The notes: generated from the sequence alone by a model not told the origin. Shown: positions 1-8,099, counted from the first letter of the stretch. The stretch is DNA of 14,017 bases from Tissierellales bacterium (GCA_030147425.1 JASKZW010000106.1:1-14017), one strand, 5' to 3'. Program-made: numbers and translations.

Positions 1-1445
1 CTTCTTAATCCATATGGGTCCTGGGAACTTGTTGGCTTTATTCCTATTGCAAACATACCTGTTATTGTATCTAACTTATCTGCTATACTTAAAATGGATC
101 CTGCCGTAGTTGTTGGCAACTTATCTCCTGCAAATTTTGGTAAATACTGTTCAGATATAGCTATGCTTACAATCTCATTTTCCCCATCTTGAAGAGCATA
201 TTCCATTCCCATTAGACCTTGTAATTCAGTAAACTCATCTACCATTTGACTTACTAAATCTGCCTTTGCTAAATAAGCAGCTCTTGTAAAGTTTTTCTTA
301 GTTTCTTCTCCTACTTCTAAGTATTCTGCTATTTTACCACCTAGCTTAGATATTCTAAGGGTTTTATCATACATAGTTCCTAATCCATCCTGGAAGGTTA
401 CATCCTTTAAGTCTTCAACATAGGATTCTAAGCTATTTTCAATATCTGAATAATAGAAGAACTTAGCATCTTCTAGTCTTGCTTCTAATACTTTTTCATT
501 CCCCTTTACCACATTCTCTATGTGGTCATGACTACCATTTCTAACTGTTACAAAATAAGGTAGAAGTTTTCCCTCCTCTGTTCCTATTGGGAAAAACTTT
601 AAATGTTCCTTCATAGGGGTTACGACCACCTCTATTGGTAATTCTAAATATTCTTCCTTTATATTTCCCACAGCTAAACTAGGGTATTCTACTATATTAG
701 TAACTTCATTAATCAAGGCATCATCTACAAGCAGTTTTCCGCCTTTTTCCCTTGCTAAAGCTATAGCTTCAGTTTCAATATGTTCTTTTCTTCTTTCTTT
801 GTCAACTATACAATAGTTTTCTTCAAGTAAATTCTCATAGTTACCAGCTTCATCAATACTTACTAAGTCACTTCCTAAGAATCTGTGTCCCTTAGTATTC
901 CTACCTACTTTTATTGACTCTAAATCAAAATCAATAATTTCTGAATTATAAAGGGAAACAATCCATCTTATAGGCCTAGCAAATCTTATATTCTTTCCTC
1001 CCCAAGTCATAGTCTTGCTAAAGTTTATACTTTTTATTAACTTAGGTATAAAGGACTTTAATACTTCTTGACTTTCCTTACCTTCCTTTATATATTCTGC
1101 AAAAACATATTCTTCGCCATTTATTTCCCTTATGGTTATATCTTCTTCTCTTAGCCCCTTACTTCTCATAAAGCCTTCTAAAGCCTTGCTAGCCTCTCCG
1201 TCCTTATAGGCAATCTTTTTAGATGGTCCTCTAAGTTCTTCTTTTATTGATTCTTGCTTATCTTCTATTCCTTCTATAAGTATGGCCAATCTTCTAGGAG
1301 TAGAATAACTTTTTATATCTTCATATCCTATTCTTTCTTCCTCTAAGTATTTTTTAGCATTTGATTTTAACTGACTTAAAGCCCTGTCAATTTCATTTGC
1401 AGGTAATTCTTCTGTTCCTATCTCTAATAAATATTTATTCTTCAT
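1..1445 (-). CDS. glyS: Glycine--tRNA ligase beta subunit, partial (C-terminus beyond window)
   Basis: Beta subunit of the bacterial alpha2beta2 glycyl-tRNA synthetase; it recognises tRNA(Gly) and works with GlyQ to charge it with glycine in the cytoplasm. About 481 codons are present and stay open to the window edge; the family is usually near 690 residues, so the C-terminal third, including the anticodon-binding region, is missing. Seen in the translation: the N-terminal block [10 protein letters not shown] (residues 6-15), [25 protein letters not shown], and near the edge the block [10 protein letters not shown] followed by SSQDPYGLR, all characteristic of GlyS. The start is ATG at 1445, preceded by AAAGGAGGAAGTAAAG, a strong ribosome binding site inside the end of glyQ. 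It overlaps glyQ by 11 bases, which suggests translational coupling and matched subunit levels. Identification is secure. Confidence 0.97.
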   Translation of the reverse strand, partial: MKNKYLLEIGTEELPANEIDRALSQLKSNAKKYLEEERIGYEDIKSYSTPRRLAILIEGIEDKQESIKEELRGPSKKIAYKDGEASKALEGFMRSKGLREEDITIREINGEEYVFAEYIKEGKESQEVLKSFIPKLIKSINFSKTMTWGGKNIRFARPIRWIVSLYNSEIIDFDLESIKVGRNTKGHRFLGSDLVSIDEAGNYENLLEENYCIVDKERRKEHIETEAIALAREKGGKLLVDDALINEVTNIVEYPSLAVGNIKEEYLELPIEVVVTPMKEHLKFFPIGTEEGKLLPYFVTVRNGSHDHIENVVKGNEKVLEARLEDAKFFYYSDIENSLESYVEDLKDVTFQDGLGTMYDKTLRISKLGGKIAEYLEVGEETKKNFTRAAYLAKADLVSQMVDEFTELQGLMGMEYALQDGENEIVSIAISEQYLPKFAGDKLPTTTAGSILSIADKLDTITGMFAIGIKPTSSQDPYGLR

Positions 1446-2322
1446 CTTTACTTCCTCCTTTTATTAGAGGATATTCCATCTCTTCTCTCTTATCTATATA
1501 TTCTTTTGCTACTAATCTAGCTATATTTCTAACTCTAGAAATATAGTGAGTTCTTTCGTTTACTGATATTGCTCCCCTAGCATCTAATACATTAAATACA
1601 TGGGAAGACTTTAAAATATTATCATAGCTTGGGTAAACTAAGCCTTCTTCTGCATATTTAATTGCTTCAGATTCATAAGTATTAAATAGATCTTTTAATA
1701 CTTCTGTATCTGCCTTCTCAAAACTATAAACAGAATGGTCATATTCAGCTTGCTTAAATATATCACCATAGCTTATATCCTTGTTCCACTTAATATCAAA
1801 TATATTATCTACGTCCTGGATATACATGGCTATTCTCTCTAAACCATAAGTAATCTCAGCTGATTCTAATTCACAGTTTATACTACCTATCTGCTGAAAA
1901 TAAGTAAACTGAGTTATTTCCATACCATCTAACCAAACTTCCCAGCCTAAGCCCCAAGCTCCTAAAGTTGGCGCCTCCCAGTTGTCTTCTATAAACCTTA
2001 TATCATGTTTGTCAGTGTCAATTCCTATTTCCTTTAAACTCTCTAGGTATAAGTCTTGTACATTTTCTGGGGAAGGCTTTAATATAACTTGTAACTGATG
2101 ATGTTGGTAAACCCTGTGAGGATTTTCTCCATATCTTGCATCATCAGGCCTTCTGGAAGGCTCTAAGTATACTGCCTTCCATGGTTCTGGACCTAAGGCT
2201 CTTAAAAAAGTGTGAGGACTCATAGTTCCAGCACCTTTTTCTATATCATAAGGCTCTAATATCACACATCCCTTTGAGCCCCAGTAAGTTAAAAGTTTTA
2301 ATATCATATCTTGGAAATACAT
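1435..2322 (-). CDS. glyQ: Glycine--tRNA ligase alpha subunit
   Basis: Catalytic (class II) subunit of the tetrameric glycyl-tRNA synthetase; it activates glycine with ATP and transfers it to tRNA(Gly) together with GlyS. It is 295 residues long, normal for the family. Hallmark stretches are [19 protein letters not shown] (30-48), the [15 protein letters not shown] segment (56-70) that forms class II active-site loops, [13 protein letters not shown] (73-85), and [20 protein letters not shown] (112-131). The start ATG follows AATAGGAGGTAAAAA, an excellent ribosome binding site. It lies 34 bases (40 from the chosen upstream start's stop codon context) behind the DUF4342 gene and overlaps glyS by 11 bases. 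In Bacillus glyQS is preceded by a T-box; the short gap here cannot hold one, and a sigma-A-like promoter is visible instead. Certain identification. Confidence 0.98.
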   Translation of the reverse strand: MYFQDMILKLLTYWGSKGCVILEPYDIEKGAGTMSPHTFLRALGPEPWKAVYLEPSRRPDDARYGENPHRVYQHHQLQVILKPSPENVQDLYLESLKEIGIDTDKHDIRFIEDNWEAPTLGAWGLGWEVWLDGMEITQFTYFQQIGSINCELESAEITYGLERIAMYIQDVDNIFDIKWNKDISYGDIFKQAEYDHSVYSFEKADTEVLKDLFNTYESEAIKYAEEGLVYPSYDNILKSSHVFNVLDARGAISVNERTHYISRVRNIARLVAKEYIDKREEMEYPLIKGGSKDEE

Positions 2323-2355
2323 TTTTTACCTCCTATTATTGTGTAAGTTATTAAT

Positions 2356-2385
2356 TTTATAAATCTATATAATCACTAGTGTCTA
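2356..2385 (-). promoter_or_regulatory. Candidate promoter for glyQS
   Basis: Read on the minus strand, TAGACA (2380-2385, five of six to the -35 consensus) is followed after 18 bases by TATAAA (2356-2361, five of six to the -10). Transcription would begin near 2349, giving a leader of about 27 bases that contains the glyQ ribosome binding site. It overlaps the last codons of the upstream gene. In such AT-rich DNA a match of this quality can occur by chance, so this is an inference. Confidence 0.4.
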
Positions 2386-2800
2386 TGTTAGTGTCTTCAC
2401 TTTTTTTATTTATAAAGTCATTTACTTGGATAATTTCTCCATCATCCTTAACAACCTCAATACTTGATTCTGATATAACTGCAAGGCCTAAACCTAACAA
2501 GGCTATTTTTATATAAAGAACACTAGCTAAGGCTGCTAGGGTTACAGGTATATTTAAAATAACCTTACCCTTCCTTCTAACCACAACCTTTGTTACATTT
2601 CCTTTTTTAACAAGTTTTTTTATTTCATTAATAATTTCATCTAGCTTTTCCTTGCCTATACTTTCTTTATTTTCATCTTCTAGTAAGATAATAGCCTCAA
2701 TTACATCGCCACCAGCCTTCTCTAAGGCTAATTTAGCATCCTTATAGGACGATCCTGTTCTAGCTACCACACTGTCGATTTTATCTATATTAATTTCCAT
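2357..2800 (-). CDS. UBA-like/DUF4342 small protein between recO and glyQ
   Basis: A 147-residue protein with two parts. Residues 1-42 form a helical UBA-like fold of the type seen in EF-Ts and NAC proteins (IDSVVARTGSSYKDAKLALE, then AGGDVIEAIILL). Residues 50-122 resemble DUF4342: a basic segment KKLVKKGNVTKVVVRRKGKV, the strand ILNIPVTLAA, a hydrophobic stretch (about 88-109) and an acidic end of the domain. The tail (123-147) is acidic. The biochemical role is unknown; a UBA-like N-terminus suggests protein binding, possibly at the ribosome, but this is inference. Start choice: ATG at 2800 follows AAGGGGTGAT at good spacing and gives the MEI-type N-terminus usual for this family. In-frame ATG at 2806 (AGGAG nine bases upstream) and GTG at 2809 are alternatives. 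It overlaps recO by 11 bases, suggesting coupled translation. Confidence 0.75.
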   Translation of the reverse strand: MEINIDKIDSVVARTGSSYKDAKLALEKAGGDVIEAIILLEDENKESIGKEKLDEIINEIKKLVKKGNVTKVVVRRKGKVILNIPVTLAALASVLYIKIALLGLGLAVISESSIEVVKDDGEIIQVNDFINKKSEDTNIDTSDYIDL

Positions 2801-3572
2801 CCTCATCACCCCTTACTCCTATGTCCCTATACATATCTAAACTTTTAAAAGATTCCCTGTCTAGCTTGTCTAATATATATTTTACCATAATTCTATGGAT
2901 ATAAAATATATTATCTTCTGATATCCTTAATTCTTCTATTTTATCTAGTTCAACCATCATTAGTTTCTTCATATCATCTACTATAGACTTATCTAGATTA
3001 TAGGATTTTGGCCTATAGTAATTTGATTCTAGCTCTCCACAATCAGAACATATTAAACCTCCTAAGTCTATACTAAATAACTTTCCTTCTATATTAGTCT
3101 TCTTACAATTAGCGCAAGAAGATAAAACAGGCCTATAACCTATAAAAGATATAAATTTAATTTCATAAGCTACAATAAATTTTAAAAAATCTTTTTCAAG
3201 TTTAGATAAAACCTCTAAAGCCTTTAAGAGAAATTTAAATAAAATTGGGTTTGGATCTTCTTCACCAAGGGATAAGTCTATAAGTTCTAATAAATAAGAA
3301 CCAGACATTAGTCTATCTAAGTCTTCCCTTATAGAGTAAAAGGGTTCTAATACATCAGCTTCATTTATATAATAAAAACTTTTACCCTTGTAAAGATAGT
3401 AATCATTTAAAGTAAATAATTGGGTGTTAGCTATAAACCTACTTTTAGGCTTATATACTCCCCTTGCTAGAACACTTATTTTTCCTTTTTTTTCAGTATA
3501 TATGCTTAATATCTTACTGGTATCCTTATATCGCAATTCTTTTATTACAATACCTCTTGTTTTTCCATACAT
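2790..3572 (-). CDS. recO: DNA repair protein RecO
   Basis: RecO mediates RecF-pathway recombination: it binds single-stranded DNA and SSB, and with RecR loads RecA at gaps. It has 260 residues, the usual size. The N-terminal OB-fold is visible at about 1-80 (TRGIVIKELRYKDTSKILSI, then GKISVLARGVYKPKSRF), followed by the helical domain. A four-cysteine zinc-binding motif is intact at C153, C156, C175 and C178 (CANC and CSDC). The start ATG is nine bases after the era stop, and the era TAG touches the ribosome binding site AGGATGAT. Bacillus has the short gene yqzL between era and recO; here there is no room for it. It overlaps the DUF4342 gene downstream. Strong identification from overall pattern and zinc motif. 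Confidence 0.95.
   Translation of the reverse strand: MYGKTRGIVIKELRYKDTSKILSIYTEKKGKISVLARGVYKPKSRFIANTQLFTLNDYYLYKGKSFYYINEADVLEPFYSIREDLDRLMSGSYLLELIDLSLGEEDPNPILFKFLLKALEVLSKLEKDFLKFIVAYEIKFISFIGYRPVLSSCANCKKTNIEGKLFSIDLGGLICSDCGELESNYYRPKSYNLDKSIVDDMKKLMMVELDKIEELRISEDNIFYIHRIMVKYILDKLDRESFKSLDMYRDIGVRGDEDGN
2805..2814 (-). promoter_or_regulatory. Ribosome binding site deciding the DUF4342-gene start
   Basis: AAGGGGTGAT on the minus strand pairs almost fully with the 16S rRNA tail. It sits eight bases (counted from GGGG) upstream of ATG at 2800 but overlaps the alternative starts at 2806 and 2809. This favours 2800, although AGGAG at 2816-2820 could serve 2806. Confidence 0.5.
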
Positions 3573-3581
3573 TTTATCATC

Positions 3582-4466
3582 CTATTTATATCCAAAAGTT
3601 TTTAACTTTTTATCCTTTTCTCTCCACTTCTTTTCAACTTTAACCCATAGTTGTAGATTTACCCTGCTTGCTAAAAGGGCCTCTATATCTTTTCTAGCCT
3701 CTTGACCTATTTTCTTTATCATTTTACCATTTTTCCCTATAATGATCCCTTTATGGGACTCTTTTTCACAAAATATAGTTGCATATATATCAATTAAATC
3801 CTTGTCCTCCCTAGATTTAATCCTATCTATACCTACAACTATACCATGGGGAACCTCTTCACTTAGATTATTAAGGGCCTTCTCCCTAACTATTTCTGAT
3901 ATAATAAATCTTTCTGGCTGGTCTGTTATCATATCTTCTGGATAGTATTGAGGTCCTTCTTCCAATAAGTCCTTTAATTGAGCCATATACTTATCTATAT
4001 TCTTATCTTCTGCTGCTGATATAGGGATTATAGCCTCAAACATATCCATAGACTCATACATAGATATTAATTCATCTATCTCATCCTGATTTAATTTATC
4101 AGTTTTATTTATTAATAAGATTATGGGAGTCTCTATATCCTTTAACTCTTCTATAATATAGGAGTCTAGTTTTCCTACACTCTTACTATCATCTACCATA
4201 TAAGTTATAAGGTCTACTTCCTTTAAAGTTGATTTAGAAACCTTTAACATATATTCACCTAGCTTATTTTTAGGCATTTGAATTCCTGGTGTGTCTAAAA
4301 AAACAACCTGATAATCCTCAGCTGTATATACCATTTGTATCTTGTTTCTTGTTGTCTGAGGTTTGTTGGATATTATAGATATTTTTTCCCCTATGATTCT
4401 ATTTAATAATGTTGATTTACCTACATTAGGCCTTCCTATTATTGTTACAAATCCTGACTTATACAT
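3582..4466 (-). CDS. era: GTPase Era, 16S rRNA-binding ribosome assembly factor
   Basis: Essential Ras-like GTPase that binds the 3' end of 16S rRNA and helps mature the 30S subunit. It has 294 residues, typical. GTPase motifs in order: G1 GRPNVGKS (11-18), the switch I region with KPQTTR (35-40), G3 DTPG (58-61), G4 NKTD (120-123) and G5 SAA (150-152). The C-terminal KH domain carries GIIIGKNGKMIKKIG (240-254), with the GKNG loop at 244-247 that contacts rRNA. All key residues are intact. The start ATG follows AAGGGAAGGAAAAAT, 15 bases after the cdd stop. The setting among ybeY, cdd and recO is the standard Bacillota arrangement and links rRNA processing (YbeY) with subunit assembly (Era). 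Certain. Confidence 0.98.
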   Translation of the reverse strand: MYKSGFVTIIGRPNVGKSTLLNRIIGEKISIISNKPQTTRNKIQMVYTAEDYQVVFLDTPGIQMPKNKLGEYMLKVSKSTLKEVDLITYMVDDSKSVGKLDSYIIEELKDIETPIILLINKTDKLNQDEIDELISMYESMDMFEAIIPISAAEDKNIDKYMAQLKDLLEEGPQYYPEDMITDQPERFIISEIVREKALNNLSEEVPHGIVVGIDRIKSREDKDLIDIYATIFCEKESHKGIIIGKNGKMIKKIGQEARKDIEALLASRVNLQLWVKVEKKWREKDKKLKTFGYK

Positions 4467-4481
4467 ATTTTTCCTTCCCTT

Positions 4482-4853
4482 CTATAAAGTAAATGAATAA
4501 GGTAAAAGTTCTTTTAAAGACATTTCTTTCTTTATCTCCTTATCATTTGCTAATATTATACCCATTTCTGGATTAAATTCAGCCATAACCTGCCTGCATA
4601 TTCCACAAGGATAGGTTAGGTCCTGATCTCCTACAATCAATATAGAAGATAATTCTTTTGCTCCATCACTTATAGCTTTAGATATAGCTAGTCTTTCTGC
4701 ACAAATTGTAGCCGAATAACTTGAATTCTCTATATTTGTCCCAGTATATATTCCCTTTTCTGTTAAAACTGCTGCCCCTACCTTAAAATTTGAATAAGGG
4801 CTATATGACTTTTTCTTAGCCTCCAATGCCTTTTCTAACAATTTATCCTTCAT
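4482..4853 (-). CDS. cdd: Cytidine deaminase
   Basis: Zinc enzyme that deaminates cytidine and deoxycytidine to uridine and deoxyuridine for pyrimidine salvage. At 123 residues it is the short tetrameric form common in Gram-positive bacteria. The substrate loop SPYSNFKVGAAV (18-29) and NIENSSYS (40-47) are present. The catalytic CAER motif gives zinc ligand C51 and the proton shuttle E53; PCGICRQ (82-88) supplies zinc ligands C83 and C86. All catalytic residues are intact. Start ATG at 4853 follows AAAGGAGTAGACT, 14 bases after the upstream stop. It sits between the DgkA-PAP2 gene and era, as in many Bacillota, which reflects conserved order more than a shared pathway. Certain. Confidence 0.98.
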   Translation of the reverse strand: MKDKLLEKALEAKKKSYSPYSNFKVGAAVLTEKGIYTGTNIENSSYSATICAERLAISKAISDGAKELSSILIVGDQDLTYPCGICRQVMAEFNPEMGIILANDKEIKKEMSLKELLPYSFTL

Positions 4854-4867
4854 AGTCTACTCCTTTA

Positions 4868-5569
4868 CTAGATTAATTGAAATAATAAAATACCTATTAA
4901 ACTACCTAAAAGAGCCCCGTAAAAAACCTCACTTAAACTATGTATCTTTCCTTCTATCCTACTCTCAGCCACTAAGAGGGCTAAGCCATAAGATAAGATA
5001 GAAATTAAGGTGCTTTTAGATAAGAAGCTTATTATAGTTGCTGTACAAAAAGCTACTGCTGAATGTCCACTTACAATTCCACCTTGAAAAGGGGTCCCAC
5101 CTTTTTTCTGATACTTTGTTTTAATGGCAATTACTAAAAATACTGTTAAAAATAGAGCTATGAAAGTTAGATATATTGGTGAAGCTTTTATCTTTACAAA
5201 AACATTATCTGCCTTAATATTAACCTTTTCAAAAAATAATAGATAGCCTACTACTACAGAATTAATAGCTGTTACTAAGACAGCCCCTGCTGCTATATCC
5301 TTTGCTGCCTTAGCTAAGGGATGGTATTTATCAGTTATAAGATCTACAGTTCTCTCAATAGCTGTATTAAAGAGCTCTGCCATTATAACTAGGGTTATAG
5401 AAAATAAGAGAATTAATATCTCTATCTTAGTAAAGTCAAAAAATATACTAGATATTAAAACAATTACAGTTATAAAACTATGAATTTTCATATTAACCTC
5501 ATGTTTTAAGGCATAAATTATTCCTGCAACTGCATAGTTAAAACTTTCTATTAAGGACTTTGACTTCAT
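4868..5569 (-). CDS. dgkA: DgkA-type lipid kinase fused to a PAP2-like phosphatase domain
   Basis: A two-domain membrane protein of 233 residues. Residues 1-115 are a DgkA kinase, which in Gram-positive bacteria mainly phosphorylates undecaprenol, the cell-wall lipid carrier. The active-site block AELFNTAIERTVDL (64-77) has E65, N68 and E72, followed by KYHPLAKAAKDIAAGAVL. Residues 130-233 are PAP2-like: a TM helix (132-149), KKGGTPFQGG (155-164) in place of motif 1, SGHS (167-170) for motif 2, and SR (203-204) with H210 for motif 3. The H-x3-D aspartate of motif 3 is glutamate (E214). Kinase plus phosphatase in one chain suggests cycling of a lipid between phosphorylated and free forms, but PAP2 activity here is unproven. 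Start ATG follows AGGAGGCTTAGT, ten bases after ybeY. Such fusions occur in other Clostridia. Kinase assignment is strong, phosphatase moderate. Confidence 0.9.
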   Translation of the reverse strand: MKSKSLIESFNYAVAGIIYALKHEVNMKIHSFITVIVLISSIFFDFTKIEILILLFSITLVIMAELFNTAIERTVDLITDKYHPLAKAAKDIAAGAVLVTAINSVVVGYLLFFEKVNIKADNVFVKIKASPIYLTFIALFLTVFLVIAIKTKYQKKGGTPFQGGIVSGHSAVAFCTATIISFLSKSTLISILSYGLALLVAESRIEGKIHSLSEVFYGALLGSLIGILLFQLI

Positions 5570-5579
5570 ACTAAGCCTC

Positions 5580-6041
5580 CTATCTTACTATAGAAAATGC
5601 TTGGAGGGCATCTTCTTCCTTTTTCCTCATAATTTTCTTTTCTTCCTCTTCCATGTGGTCATAACCCAATAAATGCAAAACTCCATGGGCCATAAGATAA
5701 TAAAACTCCCTTTCCCTACTATGTTTATAATCTTTAGCTTGCTCTATAACCTTCTCTAAAGATATTATTATTTCACCTAAAAATACTGACTCTATACCAG
5801 GAATTTCATAATTAATCGGAAAAGATAAAACATCTGTAGGCTTATCTACTCCTCTAGTTTCCTGATTTATTTCCCTTATTTGTTCATTATCAACTAGTCC
5901 TATATCTAGGCTATAATTATCTTCTAAGTTTTCATTTTCTAATATTTTTTCCACTAGAAGGATAATTTTTTCTTCTGATATAAAGTCTGTATCTATTCTT
6001 TCTTGATTGTTAAAAACTTCTATATTTATCCTATTCTTCAT
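5580..6041 (-). CDS. ybeY: Endoribonuclease YbeY (16S rRNA maturation)
   Basis: Metal-dependent endoribonuclease of the UPF0054 family, involved in 16S rRNA 3'-end maturation and ribosome quality control. It has 153 residues, the usual length. The metal site HGVLHLLGYDH (119-129) carries H119, H123 and H129, and the family block PTDVLSFP (68-75) is intact, followed by LGEIIISLEK (88-97). The C-terminus is rich in E and K, as commonly seen. The start ATG at 6041 lies inside the end of pgpH (11-base overlap), with GAGGAGAAGAAGG upstream as the ribosome binding site, so translation is probably coupled. The pgpH-ybeY pair next to phoH is one of the most conserved arrangements in Bacillota. Certain. 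Confidence 0.97.
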   Translation of the reverse strand: MKNRINIEVFNNQERIDTDFISEEKIILLVEKILENENLEDNYSLDIGLVDNEQIREINQETRGVDKPTDVLSFPINYEIPGIESVFLGEIIISLEKVIEQAKDYKHSREREFYYLMAHGVLHLLGYDHMEEEEKKIMRKKEEDALQAFSIVR

Positions 6042-8085
6042 CCTTCTTCTCCTCTACTTTTGGATATTCTATCCTTTCATGATACATTCCTAAGAAAGTA
6101 GATATAAATGTATCCCTTATTAAACTTAAGTCTTTAAAATTAATATCTGATTCAGCAAATTGATCACTTTCTAATTTTCCCCTAAAAACATTGTCTACCA
6201 TCTTTTCTATATCCTCTTTAGTTGGGTTCTGTATAGACCTAACTGCAGCCTCACTTGAATCTGCTAACATAACTATTGCTGCTTCCTTTGTCTGAGGCTT
6301 AGGACCTGGATAGGTAAAGTCCCTTATATCTACATCCGGATTTTCTTCCTTAGCCTTATAGTAAAAGTACATTACCTGGGTATCCCCATGATGCTGACTC
6401 ATAATTTCTATTATCTCTTTTGGTAAATTATTTTCCTTAGCTAATTTAATCCCCTCAGCCACATGGTTTATAATTATTTCTGCACTCTTGGCTGGTTCTA
6501 ACCTATCATGGGGATTAGACATACCTATTTGATTTTCCTTAAACATAAAAGGATGCTTAAGTTTCCCTATGTCATGATAGTAGGCACTAGTCCTTGCTAG
6601 CAAGGAATCAGCTCCAACTTCTTCAGCTGCCCTTTCACTTAAACTTCCCACTACTATACTATGGTGATAGGTTCCTGGTGCCTCTAAAAGTAATCTCTTT
6701 AGAAGAGGCTGGTTTGGGTTAGAAAGTTCTAAAAGTTTTAATGGGGTTATAACCTTAAAAAGATTTTCCCATATAGGCAGGGTTCCTATGGTTATAACTC
6801 CTGATATTATTCCATTTAAAAATCCATAGCCTAACATATAAAGAACATCTATAAACTCAAGCTTTTTCATTAAACTAAAGGCTAAAATAACTATTATATT
6901 AAAAATACTAATAAAAAGACTATTTAGAAGTATCTCCTGTCTTTCCTGATTATTTTTAATCATATAAGTTCCTAAACTTCCACTTATCAAGTACATGGCA
7001 ATAACAGAAAACTCTAAATTTAAAATAAAAGCCAAGATAAAAACTAGCATAGTATTTATAAATATAGCCAATCTAGTATCTATTAAAATGGCTATTAAAA
7101 GAGTTGCTCCTGCTATAGGCATTAAATAAGGAGAAGCCTTATATACTATATTTGAGAGTACTATCATACCCAATGTAATTAAAAGTAATATTAAATACTT
7201 ATTGGAGGTGAAAACTTCCTTGTTAAAAAGATCTAGGTAAAAAACTAACATGCTTGACCATAAGATTACTAATAGTATTATTCCAACTATAATTTTAAAC
7301 TCAGACTGTTCTACATCCTTTAAAAGTCCTAACTCCTTGATAATTTCATATTGTTCCTTAGTTACAGTTTCGCCCTTTTTAACTATAACCTGCTGTTCCT
7401 TTATCATTACTGGCTGAACGCTATCTAGTTTTTCTTCTAGACGTTTTTGAGTCTCTTCTTTATCATAAAATTTATTCGGCTGTAAAATCTCATTAACTAA
7501 GGATGTTCCTAATTTTTTTTGAGCCTCATCTATTTCTAGGGATTCAAAACTCTTCTTTACATTTTCTTTTTCCTTCTCTAAAGAGCCCTCAGTTATACCA
7601 TTAACCATAATCTGACTAATAATATCATCAACTGTTAGCCTAAATTCATCTAGTTCCTTATCACTTAAATATAGTGCTGTCTTATATTCTTCCTTTGATA
7701 AAATAACCCTAGAGTTAGAAGATATATACTCTATTTTTTCATCAATGTTTTTATCTTCTAAACCCTTAGCCTTTTTAACATTATAAAAAAAGTCTGATAG
7801 GGTCCTTTTCATAGTAGTTTGAACCGAAGGATTTTTAGTATAGATTTTTTCATTATTCTTCTTTATATTTTCAACTAAGTCCCTAGTAGCCTTCTTGTCA
7901 ATAATATCCTTATTAGCTCTAATTTCATCAGAGGCCTGGTCTCCTACTTTTATATGAATTTTTTGAGTCTCCATCTTTGTCAAAATTAGAAAAAATAAAC
8001 CTACTATAAAGACTAGTGTATAAACTAGGTTTTTAAAACCTAATCCTTTATTTTTCTTAGCTTGCTTCCTCTTATCTACTATCAA
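6031..8085 (-). CDS. pgpH: Cyclic-di-AMP phosphodiesterase, 7TMR-HDED/HD-domain membrane protein
   Basis: PgpH (YqfF) hydrolyses the second messenger c-di-AMP, which controls potassium and osmolyte balance. It has 684 residues in the family order: a TM helix (about 20-37), an extracytoplasmic 7TMR-HDED domain (about 40-260), seven TM segments (about 263-445), and a cytoplasmic HD domain (about 465-660). HD residues seen are H474/H475 (TYHHSIVVG), the metal pair H504-D505 in AYYHDIGK, H541, and H565/H566 in SQHHGDTQ, with D612-region MLADSSEAA further on. The start codon is TTG at 8085: AAGGGGGAA lies seven bases upstream and no nearby ATG or GTG fits. Its ribosome binding site follows directly on the phoH stop codon, and it overlaps ybeY by 11 bases. 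Very likely the true phosphodiesterase; substrate is from family knowledge. Confidence 0.95.
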   Translation of the reverse strand: MIVDKRKQAKKNKGLGFKNLVYTLVFIVGLFFLILTKMETQKIHIKVGDQASDEIRANKDIIDKKATRDLVENIKKNNEKIYTKNPSVQTTMKRTLSDFFYNVKKAKGLEDKNIDEKIEYISSNSRVILSKEEYKTALYLSDKELDEFRLTVDDIISQIMVNGITEGSLEKEKENVKKSFESLEIDEAQKKLGTSLVNEILQPNKFYDKEETQKRLEEKLDSVQPVMIKEQQVIVKKGETVTKEQYEIIKELGLLKDVEQSEFKIIVGIILLVILWSSMLVFYLDLFNKEVFTSNKYLILLLITLGMIVLSNIVYKASPYLMPIAGATLLIAILIDTRLAIFINTMLVFILAFILNLEFSVIAMYLISGSLGTYMIKNNQERQEILLNSLFISIFNIIVILAFSLMKKLEFIDVLYMLGYGFLNGIISGVITIGTLPIWENLFKVITPLKLLELSNPNQPLLKRLLLEAPGTYHHSIVVGSLSERAAEEVGADSLLARTSAYYHDIGKLKHPFMFKENQIGMSNPHDRLEPAKSAEIIINHVAEGIKLAKENNLPKEIIEIMSQHHGDTQVMYFYYKAKEENPDVDIRDFTYPGPKPQTKEAAIVMLADSSEAAVRSIQNPTKEDIEKMVDNVFRGKLESDQFAESDINFKDLSLIRDTFISTFLGMYHERIEYPKVEEKKDEE

Positions 8086-8090
8086 AGAAG

Positions 8091-8099
8091 TTCCCCCTT
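8091..8099 (-). promoter_or_regulatory. Ribosome binding site setting the pgpH TTG start
   Basis: AAGGGGGAA on the minus strand, beginning at the phoH stop codon and ending five bases before TTG at 8085. It is the only Shine-Dalgarno-like sequence here, and there is no ATG in frame near it, which supports the rare TTG start. Confidence 0.75.

Noticed and set aside
1361..1546. Plus-strand ORF of 61 codons across the glyQ/glyS junction
   Set aside because: It is antisense to two certain genes, has no matching family or ribosome binding site, and its hydrophobic composition is what the reverse complement of charged coding DNA gives.
3573..3582. Similar AGGATGATAAA leaders before recO and phoH, considered as a shared regulatory site
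   Set aside because: They are simply similar Shine-Dalgarno sequences at the usual distance from the start codon.
3424..3705. Plus-strand ORF of 93 codons over recO and era
   Set aside because: Antisense to conserved coding sequence in both genes; Leu/Ser/Phe-rich translation with no recognisable domain.
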